DNA of 33,218 nucleotides from JAWXCM01 sp034408745 (GTDB lineage: Bacteria; Acidobacteriota; Terriglobia; Bryobacterales; Bryobacteraceae): positions 1-33,218 of the forward strand of contig JAWXCM010000065.1 in the NCBI GenBank assembly GCA_034408745.1, read 5' to 3'. Position numbers and translations under genes: made by a program. Every line of letters begins with the position of its first letter. Within the stretch, counting starts at the first letter, position 1. The notes under the pieces are model-generated. The model made no database searches, had not been told where the DNA came from, and saw only the letters and a list, made by a program, of their open reading frames with translations. Of the stretch, positions 1 through 8,056 are shown in pieces.

Positions 1-51
1 AAGCGCTCACCCCACATCGACATCCTTGCGGCCATCCAGATCGTTAAGTGA
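1..51 (+). CDS. Possible C-terminal tail of a CDS entering from the left edge
   Basis: Frame 1 is open from the first base to a TGA at 49-51 and gives 16 residues ending in ILAAIQIVK. Third positions are mostly G or C, as in the real genes of the window. It is too short to assign a family, and a chance open frame of this length is quite possible. Confidence 0.3.
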   Translation, partial: KRSPHIDILAAIQIVK

Positions 52-181
52 AGAGTATTGGGCTTAACCCGGCCATTTGCAGCCCTTGTGGACAACGCAG
101 GTGGGGCGTCAATTACGATATAACATCATGGTGCATACGTGTTTGATATCCGGGGGCATCCTCTCCGAGTCAAAGTTTCAT

Positions 182-406
182 ATGGGTTGGCACGACACAA
201 AACCGGTTCTCGGCTGGACGCTCCTGTCGCGTAAAGAGATGCGGCAGGTTGAGCGCTCACTCGCAAACAACGAGCAGGACACACGCGACGAGATAGGCTT
301 CCTTCTCATTCATCAGGGCTTCGCCGATCGCTTTTTTCTCGGCACATCCGTGCTTCACACGAGGGTCCGGTACGCCCTGTTCGTTCCCTGGCTTGGCAGG
401 GGCTAA
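182..406 (+). pseudogene. N-terminal fragment of a DUF6361-like protein
   Basis: The frame from ATG 182 gives 74 residues. It contains GWTLLSRKEMRQVERSL, then DEIGFLLIHQGFADRFF, then GTSVLHTRVRYALFVPWL. From memory this order (a GW..LS start, an ADR.FPG-type motif, a T..RY..FVPW motif) matches the first 70 or so residues of DUF6361 proteins, which are several hundred residues long. Here the frame stops right after the VPW motif and no continuation is visible in another frame, so only the start of the gene remains. The same frame is open up to position 77 but that part is unlike the family. No clear ribosome binding site is visible. The broken methyltransferase begins 11 bases downstream, so this looks like a deletion junction. 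I do not assign a function. Confidence 0.5.
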
Positions 407-417
407 CTGGCCCTGCG

Positions 418-1078
418 ATGCGAATGACATTCTCTTTCGTCATCTTTCTCGCAAACACCAGCTGCTTTTTATACACGACCAGACGCGGCAAGTTTTTCGA
501 GTGGGAGCGAATTCTGGATCGCATTCATCTTCGCGGCGACGAACGGGTACTCGACATGGGTTGCGGTCGAGGCGCAGTTCTGACGGCGGTCGCCCGCAGG
601 TTGACCACAAGCCAGGTGACAGGCATCGATATTTGGAGCACAAAGGATCAGTCGGGTAACGCCAAGAGCGTCAGCCTGCGCAACGCGTCGCTCGAAGGTG
701 TGAGCGACCGTGTACAGATAGACACTGGGGATATGCGCGCTTCCGTATCCGGATGCGACCTTCGATCTCGTGGTCTCAAGCTTTGCTATTCACAACATCC
801 GACGGAATACTGATCGCAAAGGCGCGATCGTCGAAGGCTTTCGCGTGCTTAAACCCGGAGGCCGGATAGTAATCGCGGACATCCGCGCCACTGCGATTTA
901 TGCAGATGCCTTGCGTACGCTCGGCGCGTTGCATGTGGAACGTCGCCGACTGGGATGGAGATTCTGGTGGGGCAACCCGTTCGCCAGTACGACCCTCCTC
1001 ACCGCTTCGAAAGCGTCGGCCTGGAAACTGCTACAACGATCACATTCAGGCCCGAAGCCTCAGCTGTCGCCAAACTAA
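418..1078 (+). pseudogene. Class I SAM-dependent methyltransferase, frameshifted
   Basis: The first part (ATG 418) has a short hydrophobic stretch, then GDERVLDMGCGRGAVL, the glycine-rich SAM-binding loop of Rossmann-fold methyltransferases, then VTGIDIW (acidic end of strand 2) and RVQIDTGDMR (motif II). Near 736-742 the frame must change: frame 1 runs into unrelated residues, while frame 2 continues naturally with LPYPDATFDLVVSSFAIHNI, LKPGGRIVIADI and a C-terminal LGWRFWWGNPF to the stop at 1078. One missing base explains this. The product resembles a family of acidobacterial methyltransferases with N-terminal membrane segments; those segments look shortened or lost. Substrate unknown. A sequencing error cannot be excluded, but the neighbouring fragment suggests real decay. 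Confidence 0.7.
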
Positions 1079-1444
1079 CGGCGAAGGTTTACTATCCCGC
1101 CTGTGATGTCGCGTTCTCGGAAACTGCGCATTCCGGGAGAATCGTCGGCAACCCGTCACCTTTCCCGCGCCGGCAACCCATCATCGGGTCGGCTCCAGGC
1201 CAATGGTGTGATCGACGGCCGACCGTATCCACTGCTTGCAGCCGAGGTAGCTGGAGCGAGACGTGTTCGGGAAGAAAGGGAATTTGCTCCAGTTCCCCTC
1301 CAGTTGCGTGGCACAGCTTCGCGCAGAAGATCCAGCAGCACCGTCCCCGAGCCGTCCGATTTGGCTGCCTTGCTGCGCACCGCAGTATTTTGGTCGCCAT
1401 CGACTTCTATACTGGACTATGGCTTTGAAGCAAGGAGAATGGCG
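1079..1444. other. Gene-free stretch before the sugar dehydrogenase
   Basis: Several frames are open here on both strands, but none has recognisable motifs and they overlap one another. The long plus frame ending at 2665 is open back to 1103, but a start at 1445 fits the signal peptide and ribosome binding site better, so I read this as the upstream region of that gene. I found no convincing promoter. Confidence 0.5.
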
Positions 1445-2665
1445 ATGAATCTGGCGAGAGTGGCTCTGCTTCTCCCCTTAGCGGGGGCGGCGGCCTGGTC
1501 CCAGGTCAATGTGGGCGAACAGAAACCGGAACCCGCCCTGCCCTTTAAAATGACCACGGTGGCCACCTTTGGTCTGCCCTGGCGACTGGCCTTCCTGCCG
1601 GATGGCCACATGCTGGTGACCGAAAAGATCGGGCCCGTCTGGCTGGTCTCCCCGCAGGGCGAGAAGATCGCGCCCTTGTCCGGTACGCCCCCTGTCTACT
1701 GGCAGGGCCAGAACGGCATGCTGGGCGTGTTCGTCTCACCCCGCTACGCCACCGATCAGAGCATCTATCTGACCTACATAGAGCCGGGTGACTATGGCGG
1801 GGGTCAGGTGTTGGCTCGCGCCAAACTGGTCACCGGACGCGTACCCAGACTGACAGAGTTCACTGTGCTGTGGCGTCAGATGCCCAGAGGCAAGGGTGGT
1901 CAGGCGGGAGGACAGATCGCTTTTTCTCCCGATGGCCAGTATCTGTTCATGACGGTGGGCGACCGCCAGCGAATGACCCCGGCCCAGGACCCGGACCAGC
2001 CCGTGGGCAAGATCCTGCGTCTGACGCTGGATGGCAAACCGGCCCCCGGCAATCCCGGCTTCGGCAAAACCGGTGCCGCCACTATTTCTCTGATCGATCC
2101 GCCCCGAGACACCGAAGTTGCCAAAACAGCGAAACCGGTGAGCACCTATACTTTTCCCGGTCCCAACCTGACGCCAGCGGAAACCTGGGCGAGTGGCTTC
2201 CGCGCACCCTATGGCCTTGCCTTTTCGCCGACCGGCGAATTATGGGAGGTGGAACATGGTCCTCGCGGCGGCGATGAATTGAATCTGATCGAGAAGGGCA
2301 AGAACTATGGATGGCCGCTGGTCTCCTATGGCATGAACTATAACGAGGTGCGCATTCCGAGCCACGACACTCGGACCGACCTGACGAAACCGGTGCTGTA
2401 CTGGGTGCCGGTGATCGCGCCGGGAAACCTGATGTTCTACCGCGGCTCCAAAACGTTCCCGCAATGGGACGGCAGCGGCTTCATCAGCGGCCTTGCCAGC
2501 ATGTCGCTCGTTCGCATCGTCTTCGATGGTAAAGGCGGAGCGAAGACCGCTGAGCGCTGGGAAGTCGGCAAGCGCATTCGGGATGTGGAACAGGGCCCCG
2601 ATGGTTCGCTCTGGATGCTGGAAGACGCCAATCCCGGCGCTCTGATCCATGTAACCCCCAAGTGA
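1445..2665 (+). CDS. Exported PQQ-dependent sugar dehydrogenase family protein (glucose/sorbosone dehydrogenase fold)
   Basis: The 406-residue product starts with a signal peptide (MNLARVALLLPLAGAAAWSQ) and then forms a six-bladed propeller of the soluble aldose sugar dehydrogenase type (YliI-like). Recognisable family segments are LPWRLAFLPDGHMLVTEK near the start, GQNGMLGVFVSPRY, GGQIAFSPDGQYLFMTVGDR, the signature EHGPRGGDELN at residues 270-280, followed by NYGWPLVSYG, and a final DGSLWMLED. Family members oxidise aldose sugars with PQQ in the periplasm. PQQ biosynthesis genes are not in this window, so the cofactor would have to come from elsewhere. ATG 1445 is chosen because AAGGAG at 1432-1437 lies 7 bases upstream; ATG 1439 is too close to it. 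A strong hairpin follows the stop. Which sugar it oxidises cannot be told from the sequence. Confidence 0.9.
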   Translation: MNLARVALLLPLAGAAAWSQVNVGEQKPEPALPFKMTTVATFGLPWRLAFLPDGHMLVTEKIGPVWLVSPQGEKIAPLSGTPPVYWQGQNGMLGVFVSPRYATDQSIYLTYIEPGDYGGGQVLARAKLVTGRVPRLTEFTVLWRQMPRGKGGQAGGQIAFSPDGQYLFMTVGDRQRMTPAQDPDQPVGKILRLTLDGKPAPGNPGFGKTGAATISLIDPPRDTEVAKTAKPVSTYTFPGPNLTPAETWASGFRAPYGLAFSPTGELWEVEHGPRGGDELNLIEKGKNYGWPLVSYGMNYNEVRIPSHDTRTDLTKPVLYWVPVIAPGNLMFYRGSKTFPQWDGSGFISGLASMSLVRIVFDGKGGAKTAERWEVGKRIRDVEQGPDGSLWMLEDANPGALIHVTPK

Positions 2666-2688
2666 TGCCTTCGCGTTAAACCAACAAG

Positions 2689-2723
2689 TCACCGAGGGCC
2701 GGGAGCGATCCGGTCCTCGGTGA
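2689..2723 (+). terminator. GC-rich hairpin after the sugar dehydrogenase gene
   Basis: A 14-bp stem (left arm 2689-2702, right arm 2710-2723, one G-U pair) closes a 7-base loop, 24 bases after the stop codon. No T-run follows. It includes the alternative GTG at 2720 of the next gene, which argues that the next gene starts at ATG 2750. Confidence 0.6.
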
Positions 2724-2749
2724 GCCCAATTCTGCAACAGGCCAAACAC

Positions 2750-3427
2750 ATGCTGCGCGCCAGTCTTGCCCTGATCCTGTTTGGAGTTGCGTTCGGCTAC
2801 GTGGAAGCGGCTGTGGTGGTTTACCTCCGGCACATTTCCGAACCGCTCCGACTCGCGCTTTATCCCGGCCGTGCTTCGAGTGATTTGTTCCCTTTGATAC
2901 CGATCGGGCAACTCTCACCTGCGCACGTGCGGCTTCTGATCGTTGAAATCGGACGGGAGGCCGCGACGCTGCTGATGCTTGCTGGAGCGGGTCTTCTTGC
3001 CGCACGGCAGCGCGGCCAGTGGATTGCAGGATTTGCGATTGCGTTCGGCGTGTGGGACATCAGTTTCTATCTGTTTCTAAAGCTATTCCTGGACTGGCCT
3101 GCGTCCCTCCTCACCTGGGATATTCTCTTCCTGATCCCCGTGCCGTGGGTGGGACCCGTGCTGGCTCCTGTGATCATTTCCGCCGCTTTGACCGTGTGCG
3201 GGTTCCTGGTCCTTACGCGCGACTGGGAGGGCCGGCAGATCGATGCGACTCTGGGGCACTGGGCTGGGTTGACCGGGGGCGCACTGCTGGTGATCGCTTC
3301 CTTCACATGGGACTACCGCGCGCTGACTGGAGGAGCGTCGCCGGAACATTTCAACTGGGCCTTGTTCCTGGCGGGCCTGTTCACTGGCATTGGCACATTT
3401 GTACACGCCTGGTGGAGACGATCCTGA
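2750..3427 (+). CDS. Polytopic membrane protein of unknown function
   Basis: The product is 225 residues from ATG 2750 and is almost wholly hydrophobic, with about six predicted membrane spans. The first is LALILFGVAFGYVEAAVVVYL. Later ones surround GFAIAFGVWDISFYLFLKLF, DILFLIPVPWVGPVLAPVII, GGALLVIASFTWDYRAL and ALFLAGLFTGIGTFVHAWW. Conserved-looking polar residues inside the spans (YVEAA, the W-D of VWDISFY) hint at a functional pore or catalytic site, but I recognise no named family. The frame is also open to a GTG at 2720, which lies inside the preceding hairpin; a weak CAGG precedes ATG 2750. It converges on the minus-strand cluster that ends at 3461 and is probably transcribed alone. 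Confidence 0.75.
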   Translation: MLRASLALILFGVAFGYVEAAVVVYLRHISEPLRLALYPGRASSDLFPLIPIGQLSPAHVRLLIVEIGREAATLLMLAGAGLLAARQRGQWIAGFAIAFGVWDISFYLFLKLFLDWPASLLTWDILFLIPVPWVGPVLAPVIISAALTVCGFLVLTRDWEGRQIDATLGHWAGLTGGALLVIASFTWDYRALTGGASPEHFNWALFLAGLFTGIGTFVHAWWRRS

Positions 3428-3460
3428 CTCGCGAGCCTAAATGCAGCCTAAATGGATCGA

Positions 3461-3895
3461 TCACTGGGCCACTACGGATCCTGTTTGCGAGGTGTCATAC
3501 CCGGCGAGCACCTCAAGCTTGCGGCGAAGCGTCGCCCGTTGCAGGACATCGAGGAATGCCTTCACTGCAGGGAGATCACCGGTTCGCTTCCGCATCACAA
3601 GGTCGTAGCGGGCGCTTTGAAGAGGTATGAAGTCAAGACCGAACGTCTGGGCTGCGGAGCGCGTCGCGATGCAAACATCTGCGGCTTTGGACAGGATCTG
3701 AAATGCGGCCGGCAGATGTCCGAGAGCGAAGCGGTCATAGCCGTGCACTCTCGTTTGAGACAATCCAGCCTCACTCAGGAGGCGATCCAGCAGTGCCCGA
3801 CTGCCAGAACCCGCCTCGCGGTTGACAAGGCGAAGAGAAGAGCTGGCCGGAAAGCAGCGGTTACTGCGAGTCCATGCTTCGGCGAGACGTATCAC
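3461..3895 (-). CDS. Truncated periplasmic-binding-protein-like domain (PF12727 type, ModE/molybdate associated)
   Basis: The 144-residue product contains LRLVNREAGSGSRALLDRLL, then HGYDRFALGHLPAAFQILSK, ADVCIATRSAAQTFGLDFIP, and a C-terminal LRRKLEVLAGYDTSQTGSV. This is the second half of the PBP-like substrate-binding domain known from molybdate-related regulators and cofactor proteins. The first lobe, and any DNA-binding domain, are missing. The GTG start at 3895 overlaps the TGA of the upstream polyferredoxin gene (GTGA), the usual sign of translational coupling, so it may still be translated. About the first 30 residues are unlike the family and probably mark the truncation junction. It may be a relic or a single-lobe protein. 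It is the last gene of the Crp-ric cluster. Confidence 0.65.
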   Translation of the reverse strand: MIRLAEAWTRSNRCFPASSSLRLVNREAGSGSRALLDRLLSEAGLSQTRVHGYDRFALGHLPAAFQILSKAADVCIATRSAAQTFGLDFIPLQSARYDLVMRKRTGDLPAVKAFLDVLQRATLRRKLEVLAGYDTSQTGSVVAQ

Positions 3896-4986
3896 GGATG
3901 TCCGAATTCGTCGGCGTGTGGAATCAGTCGAAAATAAACCGCATCGGAGACGTCGGTGTCCCAGTGTCCGGTGATCCGGGCGTAAGCATAGCTGCCCAGA
4001 AACAAAGCGACGACACCCGCGGCAACGGCCCACGCCGGAACCCGTTTTCGGGCTGGTGCGGAGAGGAACAGAGCGCCGTCGGCCGGGCAGGCAGCGACAC
4101 ACTGCATGCAGCCCAGGCATTCCGCCGAAGAGATCGTGATCAGTCGATCCACCGGCAGCATTGACGGACACGCCTTTGCACACTTCGCGCAATCGATACA
4201 AAGTTCTGCGTCGCGTCTGATGCGCAGCGGACTGGCAAGGGAGGCGAGTCCCATCATTGCGCCATACGGGCAAAGGTAACGGCACCAGAAGTTCTGGACA
4301 AAGACCGAGCCCACACCCAACAATGCGATCACTATGCCGCCTGCCATGCTCAGTTCCCGGAAGAAGTTGAGCATCTTTACGTCGGCCACCATGCCATAGG
4401 AGCTGTTGAGAAAGTGCCGAATCTCTGGCGCCGGCATGGATGCCACCGCATAGACAAAAAGACCCAGCAGAACATACTTCAGGCTGCGCAGTGGGATATC
4501 AAGGAATTTCGGCAGTTGAAAGTTGCGCCGAAAGAGCTTGCGTCCGAGAAGCGCGAGGTACTCCGATACCGTCCCCACGGGGCACAACCATCCACAAAAG
4601 CTCTTTCGGAAAATCCACGACGCCGCGAGGAATGCGAGCAGCAGGAACGTCCCCGCAGGATGGATGGCCGGCAATTCTCCCGTCAGCAGCAAGACCTTCA
4701 GATTCATCAGTGACGCGATGGGCAGCCAGCCTTCCACACCGGCAGGGCGCTCCACCCGAAGCGTTCGTCCGCCGTTTTCGTAGTAGCGGACGAACAGGAA
4801 GAATTGAATGCCGATCCACACATTTAGCAGTAAAAAGGCGAACTGCAAAGTCCGGCGCAGCTTCTGCGAATAGTCTTTCGGCGCGCGCTTTCCCAGCTTT
4901 TTGTGAGGTGCGTTATGACCGGGCCTGGCGTGCTCGTTCGAGTTCAGTCGCCCGGGGGAACAGGATGTTGTTTTCAAGGTGCACAT
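3892..4986 (-). CDS. NapH/NosR-like membrane-bound 4Fe-4S polyferredoxin
   Basis: The 364-residue product is an integral membrane iron-sulfur protein. Spans are visible at about 46-68, 95-125, 168-186, 213-231 and 318-336. Two NapH/NosR-type CxxxCP motifs are present, C131-C135 (FCGWLCP) and C235-C239 (WCRYLCP), and two classical ferredoxin motifs, C263/266/269/273 and C290/293/296/300. Such proteins pass electrons from the quinone pool to periplasmic or membrane reductases, but no partner reductase lies next to it. The start is uncertain: the open frame runs far upstream inside ric, and ATG 4986 overlaps ric by 74 bases. The family-like part begins only near residue 40, so the true start may lie closer to 4915. 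Its place behind ric and a Crp/Fnr gene suggests a role under low oxygen or nitrosative stress. Confidence 0.85.
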   Translation of the reverse strand: MCTLKTTSCSPGRLNSNEHARPGHNAPHKKLGKRAPKDYSQKLRRTLQFAFLLLNVWIGIQFFLFVRYYENGGRTLRVERPAGVEGWLPIASLMNLKVLLLTGELPAIHPAGTFLLLAFLAASWIFRKSFCGWLCPVGTVSEYLALLGRKLFRRNFQLPKFLDIPLRSLKYVLLGLFVYAVASMPAPEIRHFLNSSYGMVADVKMLNFFRELSMAGGIVIALLGVGSVFVQNFWCRYLCPYGAMMGLASLASPLRIRRDAELCIDCAKCAKACPSMLPVDRLITISSAECLGCMQCVAACPADGALFLSAPARKRVPAWAVAAGVVALFLGSYAYARITGHWDTDVSDAVYFRLIPHADEFGHP

Positions 4987-5644
4987 GCTGGTGGAGGTCA
5001 TGTTCGAAATCTTCGAGCCCGGAATAGAGGCCCACGAAGGTCGGGCACGCTCCTTCGGGCGGGGTGTAACCGTTCGAGAGTTCACGCAACTGGGCCAGAA
5101 TGGCGCCGGCGTCGTCATGTTCAGCGGCCATGTTGGAAATGGGCCCAGCAACCGATCCGAAGAAAGCCACTGGTGCGGGAGCACCCGACTCCGCCGCTTT
5201 TTCAAGCCGTTCGATATGCGGGAACAAGACTTGTTCCTCTTTGAGGAGGTGCGTCGAAAGTTCCTGAGCCATAACCAGAAAAAGGCTTTGAATCTGCGGG
5301 ATCTCGGGACGCGTGGGTCCGTGTTTTGCGCTAATTTTTGCCAGCATACCAACGAGCCGTTCCGTTTCCCGCCGGACGAACGCGTGGTGATGTTCCATGA
5401 TGTGCGCGATGAGTTCGCTCAGTGGACGGGTGACCCATTCGCTGGTCTGGCCGGAACGACGGTCCAGTTCCGCCTGCTCCAGCAGCGCCAGAGTCTTGTC
5501 GATGTCGATCTCAGCAAGGGAACAGGCTTCGCTCAGGCTGCGTTTGCCGCCACAGCAATAGTCGATGCCCAGGGTCTCGAATACTCGTATGCTCGAGGGA
5601 TTCTCGAGTGCGATTTCCCGGACCGTCTTTTCGATTGTCTGCAT
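4913..5644 (-). CDS. ric: RIC-type iron-sulfur cluster repair protein (YtfE/ScdA family)
   Basis: The 243-residue product has the two parts typical of the family. Residues 1-60 form the ScdA N-terminal domain with the CCGG motif (C30, C31) in IDYCCGGKRSL. The rest is a hemerythrin-like four-helix bundle with likely di-iron ligands in the HIMEHHH segment (H81-H87), THLLKEEQVLFPHI (H132, E136 or E137, H143), AEHDDAG (H176) and HQHVHLENNILFP (H218-E224). Family members help restore iron-sulfur clusters damaged by nitric oxide or oxidants. GAGG lies 8 bases before the ATG. A Crp-type palindrome upstream and the Crp/Fnr gene just before it suggest direct regulation. Length matches the family (about 220-250). 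Confidence 0.93.
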   Translation of the reverse strand: MQTIEKTVREIALENPSSIRVFETLGIDYCCGGKRSLSEACSLAEIDIDKTLALLEQAELDRRSGQTSEWVTRPLSELIAHIMEHHHAFVRRETERLVGMLAKISAKHGPTRPEIPQIQSLFLVMAQELSTHLLKEEQVLFPHIERLEKAAESGAPAPVAFFGSVAGPISNMAAEHDDAGAILAQLRELSNGYTPPEGACPTFVGLYSGLEDFEHDLHQHVHLENNILFPRATELERARQARS

Positions 5645-5664
5645 GTTACTCGCCTCTGATTTGA

Positions 5665-5706
5665 GGTTAGGCCGAGTAAGCGCAAAGGGCAGTGACTTTG
5701 GTCACC
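5665..5706 (-). promoter_or_regulatory. Predicted Crp/Fnr-type operator and promoter of ric
   Basis: The 77-base gap between the regulator gene and ric holds a perfect palindrome, GTGAC-TTTG-GTCAC, at 5693-5706. This has the form of a Crp half-site pair (GTGA-N6-TCAC). On the minus strand a weak -10-like TAACCT lies at 5670-5665. The centre-to-centre distance is 32 bases, which puts the palindrome at -41.5, the class II activator position. The predicted start of transcription near 5658 leaves a very short leader containing the GAGG. Confidence 0.6.
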
Positions 5707-5721
5707 CTGCGAAAAGTCGGC

Positions 5722-6426
5722 TCAAATAACCGAGCCCAGGTCGGCTTCGAGCCCTTCTTTGTCGAGGATCGTAATCTGCTTCCCGTTCATCTCAATCAAG
5801 CTCTGTGCCTGAAGCCGGGTCAGGTTCCGGGAGACGAGCTCGCGTACCGTACCGATCTGCGCGGCCAGTTGCTGATGACTGTCATTCAACAGGAAGACCG
5901 TGCCACGCTCGGCAGGGCGGCCTTCCGTTTGCGCTTTGCGGAGAAGCCATGAGATCAGACGATGCCGCACCGTCGTAAACGACAGCTCTTCGATGATCCC
6001 CACCAGGCGTCTGAGGCGCGCACCGACCACCTGCAGCATCTTAAGAGAGACTTCGGGGTGCTCGAGGCAGATTGCCCGGAGATCGCCGCGTGAAACGAAC
6101 AAGACGTCGGTCTTCTCGACCGCGGAGCAGGAGGCGGGATAGCTTCCTCCGTCGAAAACCGGCAATTCGGCAACGGAGGCGCCTGGTCCCTCCACGGCCA
6201 GTACCTGCTCGCGCCCGCTCACGGAGGTTTTAAAAATTCGAACGCGTCCGGACACCACAATATAAAGGCCCTTGCAGGGTTCGCGCTCCAGAAACAGCAC
6301 CTCTCCAGCGGGATAAGCTCTGATCCCACACCGGGCCGCGAGCGAGCTGATCTCGGACTCGTCGAGCGCCGCGAACAGCGGAGTTGCTTTCAGTATCTGG
6401 CGGGCGGAGGGTGATTCCTGAGACAT
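5722..6426 (-). CDS. Crp/Fnr family transcriptional regulator
   Basis: The 234-residue product has an N-terminal cyclic-nucleotide-binding-type beta-roll (about 15-130, with GLYIVVSGRVRIFK), a long dimer helix (about 128-150) and a C-terminal winged helix-turn-helix (about 155-220, with HQQLAAQIGTVRELVSRNLTRL split across two helices). In the recognition helix, R195, E196 and R200 match the three Crp residues that read GTGA, and GTGA half-sites are present in front of ric. The N-terminal cysteine cluster of Fnr is absent, so it is unlikely to carry a 4Fe-4S sensor; the roll may bind a nucleotide or haem, which cannot be decided here. It is the first gene of the minus-strand cluster. Confidence 0.92.
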   Translation of the reverse strand: MSQESPSARQILKATPLFAALDESEISSLAARCGIRAYPAGEVLFLEREPCKGLYIVVSGRVRIFKTSVSGREQVLAVEGPGASVAELPVFDGGSYPASCSAVEKTDVLFVSRGDLRAICLEHPEVSLKMLQVVGARLRRLVGIIEELSFTTVRHRLISWLLRKAQTEGRPAERGTVFLLNDSHQQLAAQIGTVRELVSRNLTRLQAQSLIEMNGKQITILDKEGLEADLGSVI

Positions 6427-7093
6427 GTCTTTCCATTTTCACCGGTCTGGGTCCGGAAAACAGCACCAAGTGACAGAATCTGCGGCGCAGACGCGGCACA
6501 ATTCCTCGCCGGGTACCTGGTTAATCCGGGAAACTGGCGTAAGTTGGGCGCAGCCGGGTTTTCTACAGCATGGTCAATCGAACCGACAGACTGGGCTTTT
6601 CAGGCCTCTTGCAGTTGTGCTGAGGTTCTCCAGTTCACTGGTCGTCGAGCGCTTGCGGCATGCGAGCTTCGATAATGCGAGACTTTGACACGCCAAACCG
6701 TGACCCGGCGCCAACGTTGACTGCATTCACAGCGTTGACACACGATCCAGACAGCCTTGGGTGGAGCGGGGGAACAGTGCCCTCAGTGGGCAGCTTTTCC
6801 ATCGAATTCTCGCTCGATGTACCGGACGGACTGACGGCGATTCATCCGGGGCGTCAATTGGGGTGATCCTTCCACCAGAGTCAGGCTCGGTATTCGATTA
6901 CCCGGGCAGACTGTTCCTGCGCGTCGACCTTAGTTCTCAGTGTTCGCGTAAAACCCGACACCTCACGTGATAATCTAGCGGTTTAACCGACAATCCTAAA
7001 CACATGGGGCGTTCCCACGGGTCGATTGTTGCTGTTCGACTGGAAGAGGTCCCGAGAAAGTCCGCTAAGATGCCGTAAGACACATACCGTCGG
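6427..7093. other. Gene-poor stretch of about 670 bases
   Basis: It lies upstream of the Crp/Fnr gene and in front of a YfhO C-terminal fragment. Short open frames exist on both strands but show no motifs and no ribosome binding sites. It should contain the promoter of the Crp/Fnr gene, but I see no convincing -35/-10 pair and no second copy of the GTGAC-N4-GTCAC palindrome. It may be the remains of the deleted front part of the YfhO-like gene. Confidence 0.5.
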
Positions 7094-7900
7094 TTGCGAT
7101 CCGCAAATTATTGGGTTGCTCGAATGATTCAGCTGGGGCCGTGTCACATCGTCATCGCACTGTCATCGCGCAGTTGTGGCGAAGATGCACGAGTACTCAA
7201 TTTAGGCGGAAATGGTGTCTTTCCGAATCTGGGAGCGGTTGTGGGTGTCCCCGAAGTCGGAAATCTGAACGGTGTGACGCTTCCCTGGTACTGGGATTTC
7301 TATCATCGCTACATCGGGCTTGGTTTGTTCGAGAGCCTTGGTGGTCCAGGAGACGGACTTATATTTACGAGGGAAATACTGTCGGTGGCCGCTGTGCGCT
7401 ACGTGATTGTGGACCGCCGATTTGAAGAAGCGGTAAATCGTCTCAAGAGCATGAAGTTCACGGAGGTGGCCCGGGATGAACTCAGGCTCATTTTCGAAAA
7501 TCCCCACCAGGCTTCCCGGGCATCGCTTGCAGAAGGGATCGTTCCCAGCGAGCATTTGCCACATGAACTGGGCTGTGCATTCCCGGACACTGCCACAACC
7601 ACCAGTCTGGAGCTTGTTTCGGAAGCCCGGCGCATGGGCATCGGAACCAGTATGTGCGGACCTGGCCGGAAAACCCCGCCGGGCGCCGTCAGGGTAGTGA
7701 GCTACGACCACGGCAGTGTGCGGATGAAAGCGGTTCTAAGCCGACCGGCTCTGCTGGTCTTTGCCGATACATGGCATCCGGGCTGGAATGCGAAGATCAA
7801 CGGGAACCCAGCCAGTATCCATCGCGTGAATGTCGCGTTCCGGGGAATTCCACTTCCGGCAGGCGATCACGAAATTACAATGCAGTACGCCCCGAGTTAA
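7094..7900 (+). pseudogene. C-terminal fragment of a YfhO-like membrane protein
   Basis: The frame (TTG 7094; ATG 7124 is an alternative) gives up to 268 residues. RVLNLGGNGVFPNLG, NLNGVTLPWYWDFYHRY, and the end LLVFADTWHPGWNAKINGNP followed by NVAFRGIPLPAGDHEI are typical of the extracytoplasmic C-terminal region of the large YfhO/GT-C-like membrane proteins. Those proteins have about ten membrane spans in front and usually a last span behind. Both are missing: there is no hydrophobic segment upstream, and the frame stops straight after EITMQYAPS. It therefore looks like a remnant without membrane anchor or signal peptide. The reading frame inside the fragment is intact, so the loss may be recent. 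Confidence 0.7.
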
Positions 7901-8056
7901 AGTTGCTGGTTTCGCACTGCGGAAAAGGAGCTTGACCCCTCAGGATGTATTTAGAGCCATAGTAACATCGGGCGTTACGAGCGACGCCCGCGGTGACGGC
8001 TGTTGGGAATTCTGAGTACGCACGTGCCGCACCATTGTGGCTGTTAGTCTGTCGGT

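Noticed and set aside
1408..1413. TATACT as a -10 box before the sugar dehydrogenase gene
   Set aside because: The only -35-like hexamer (TTGGTC at 1390) is 12 bases away, too close for a standard promoter.
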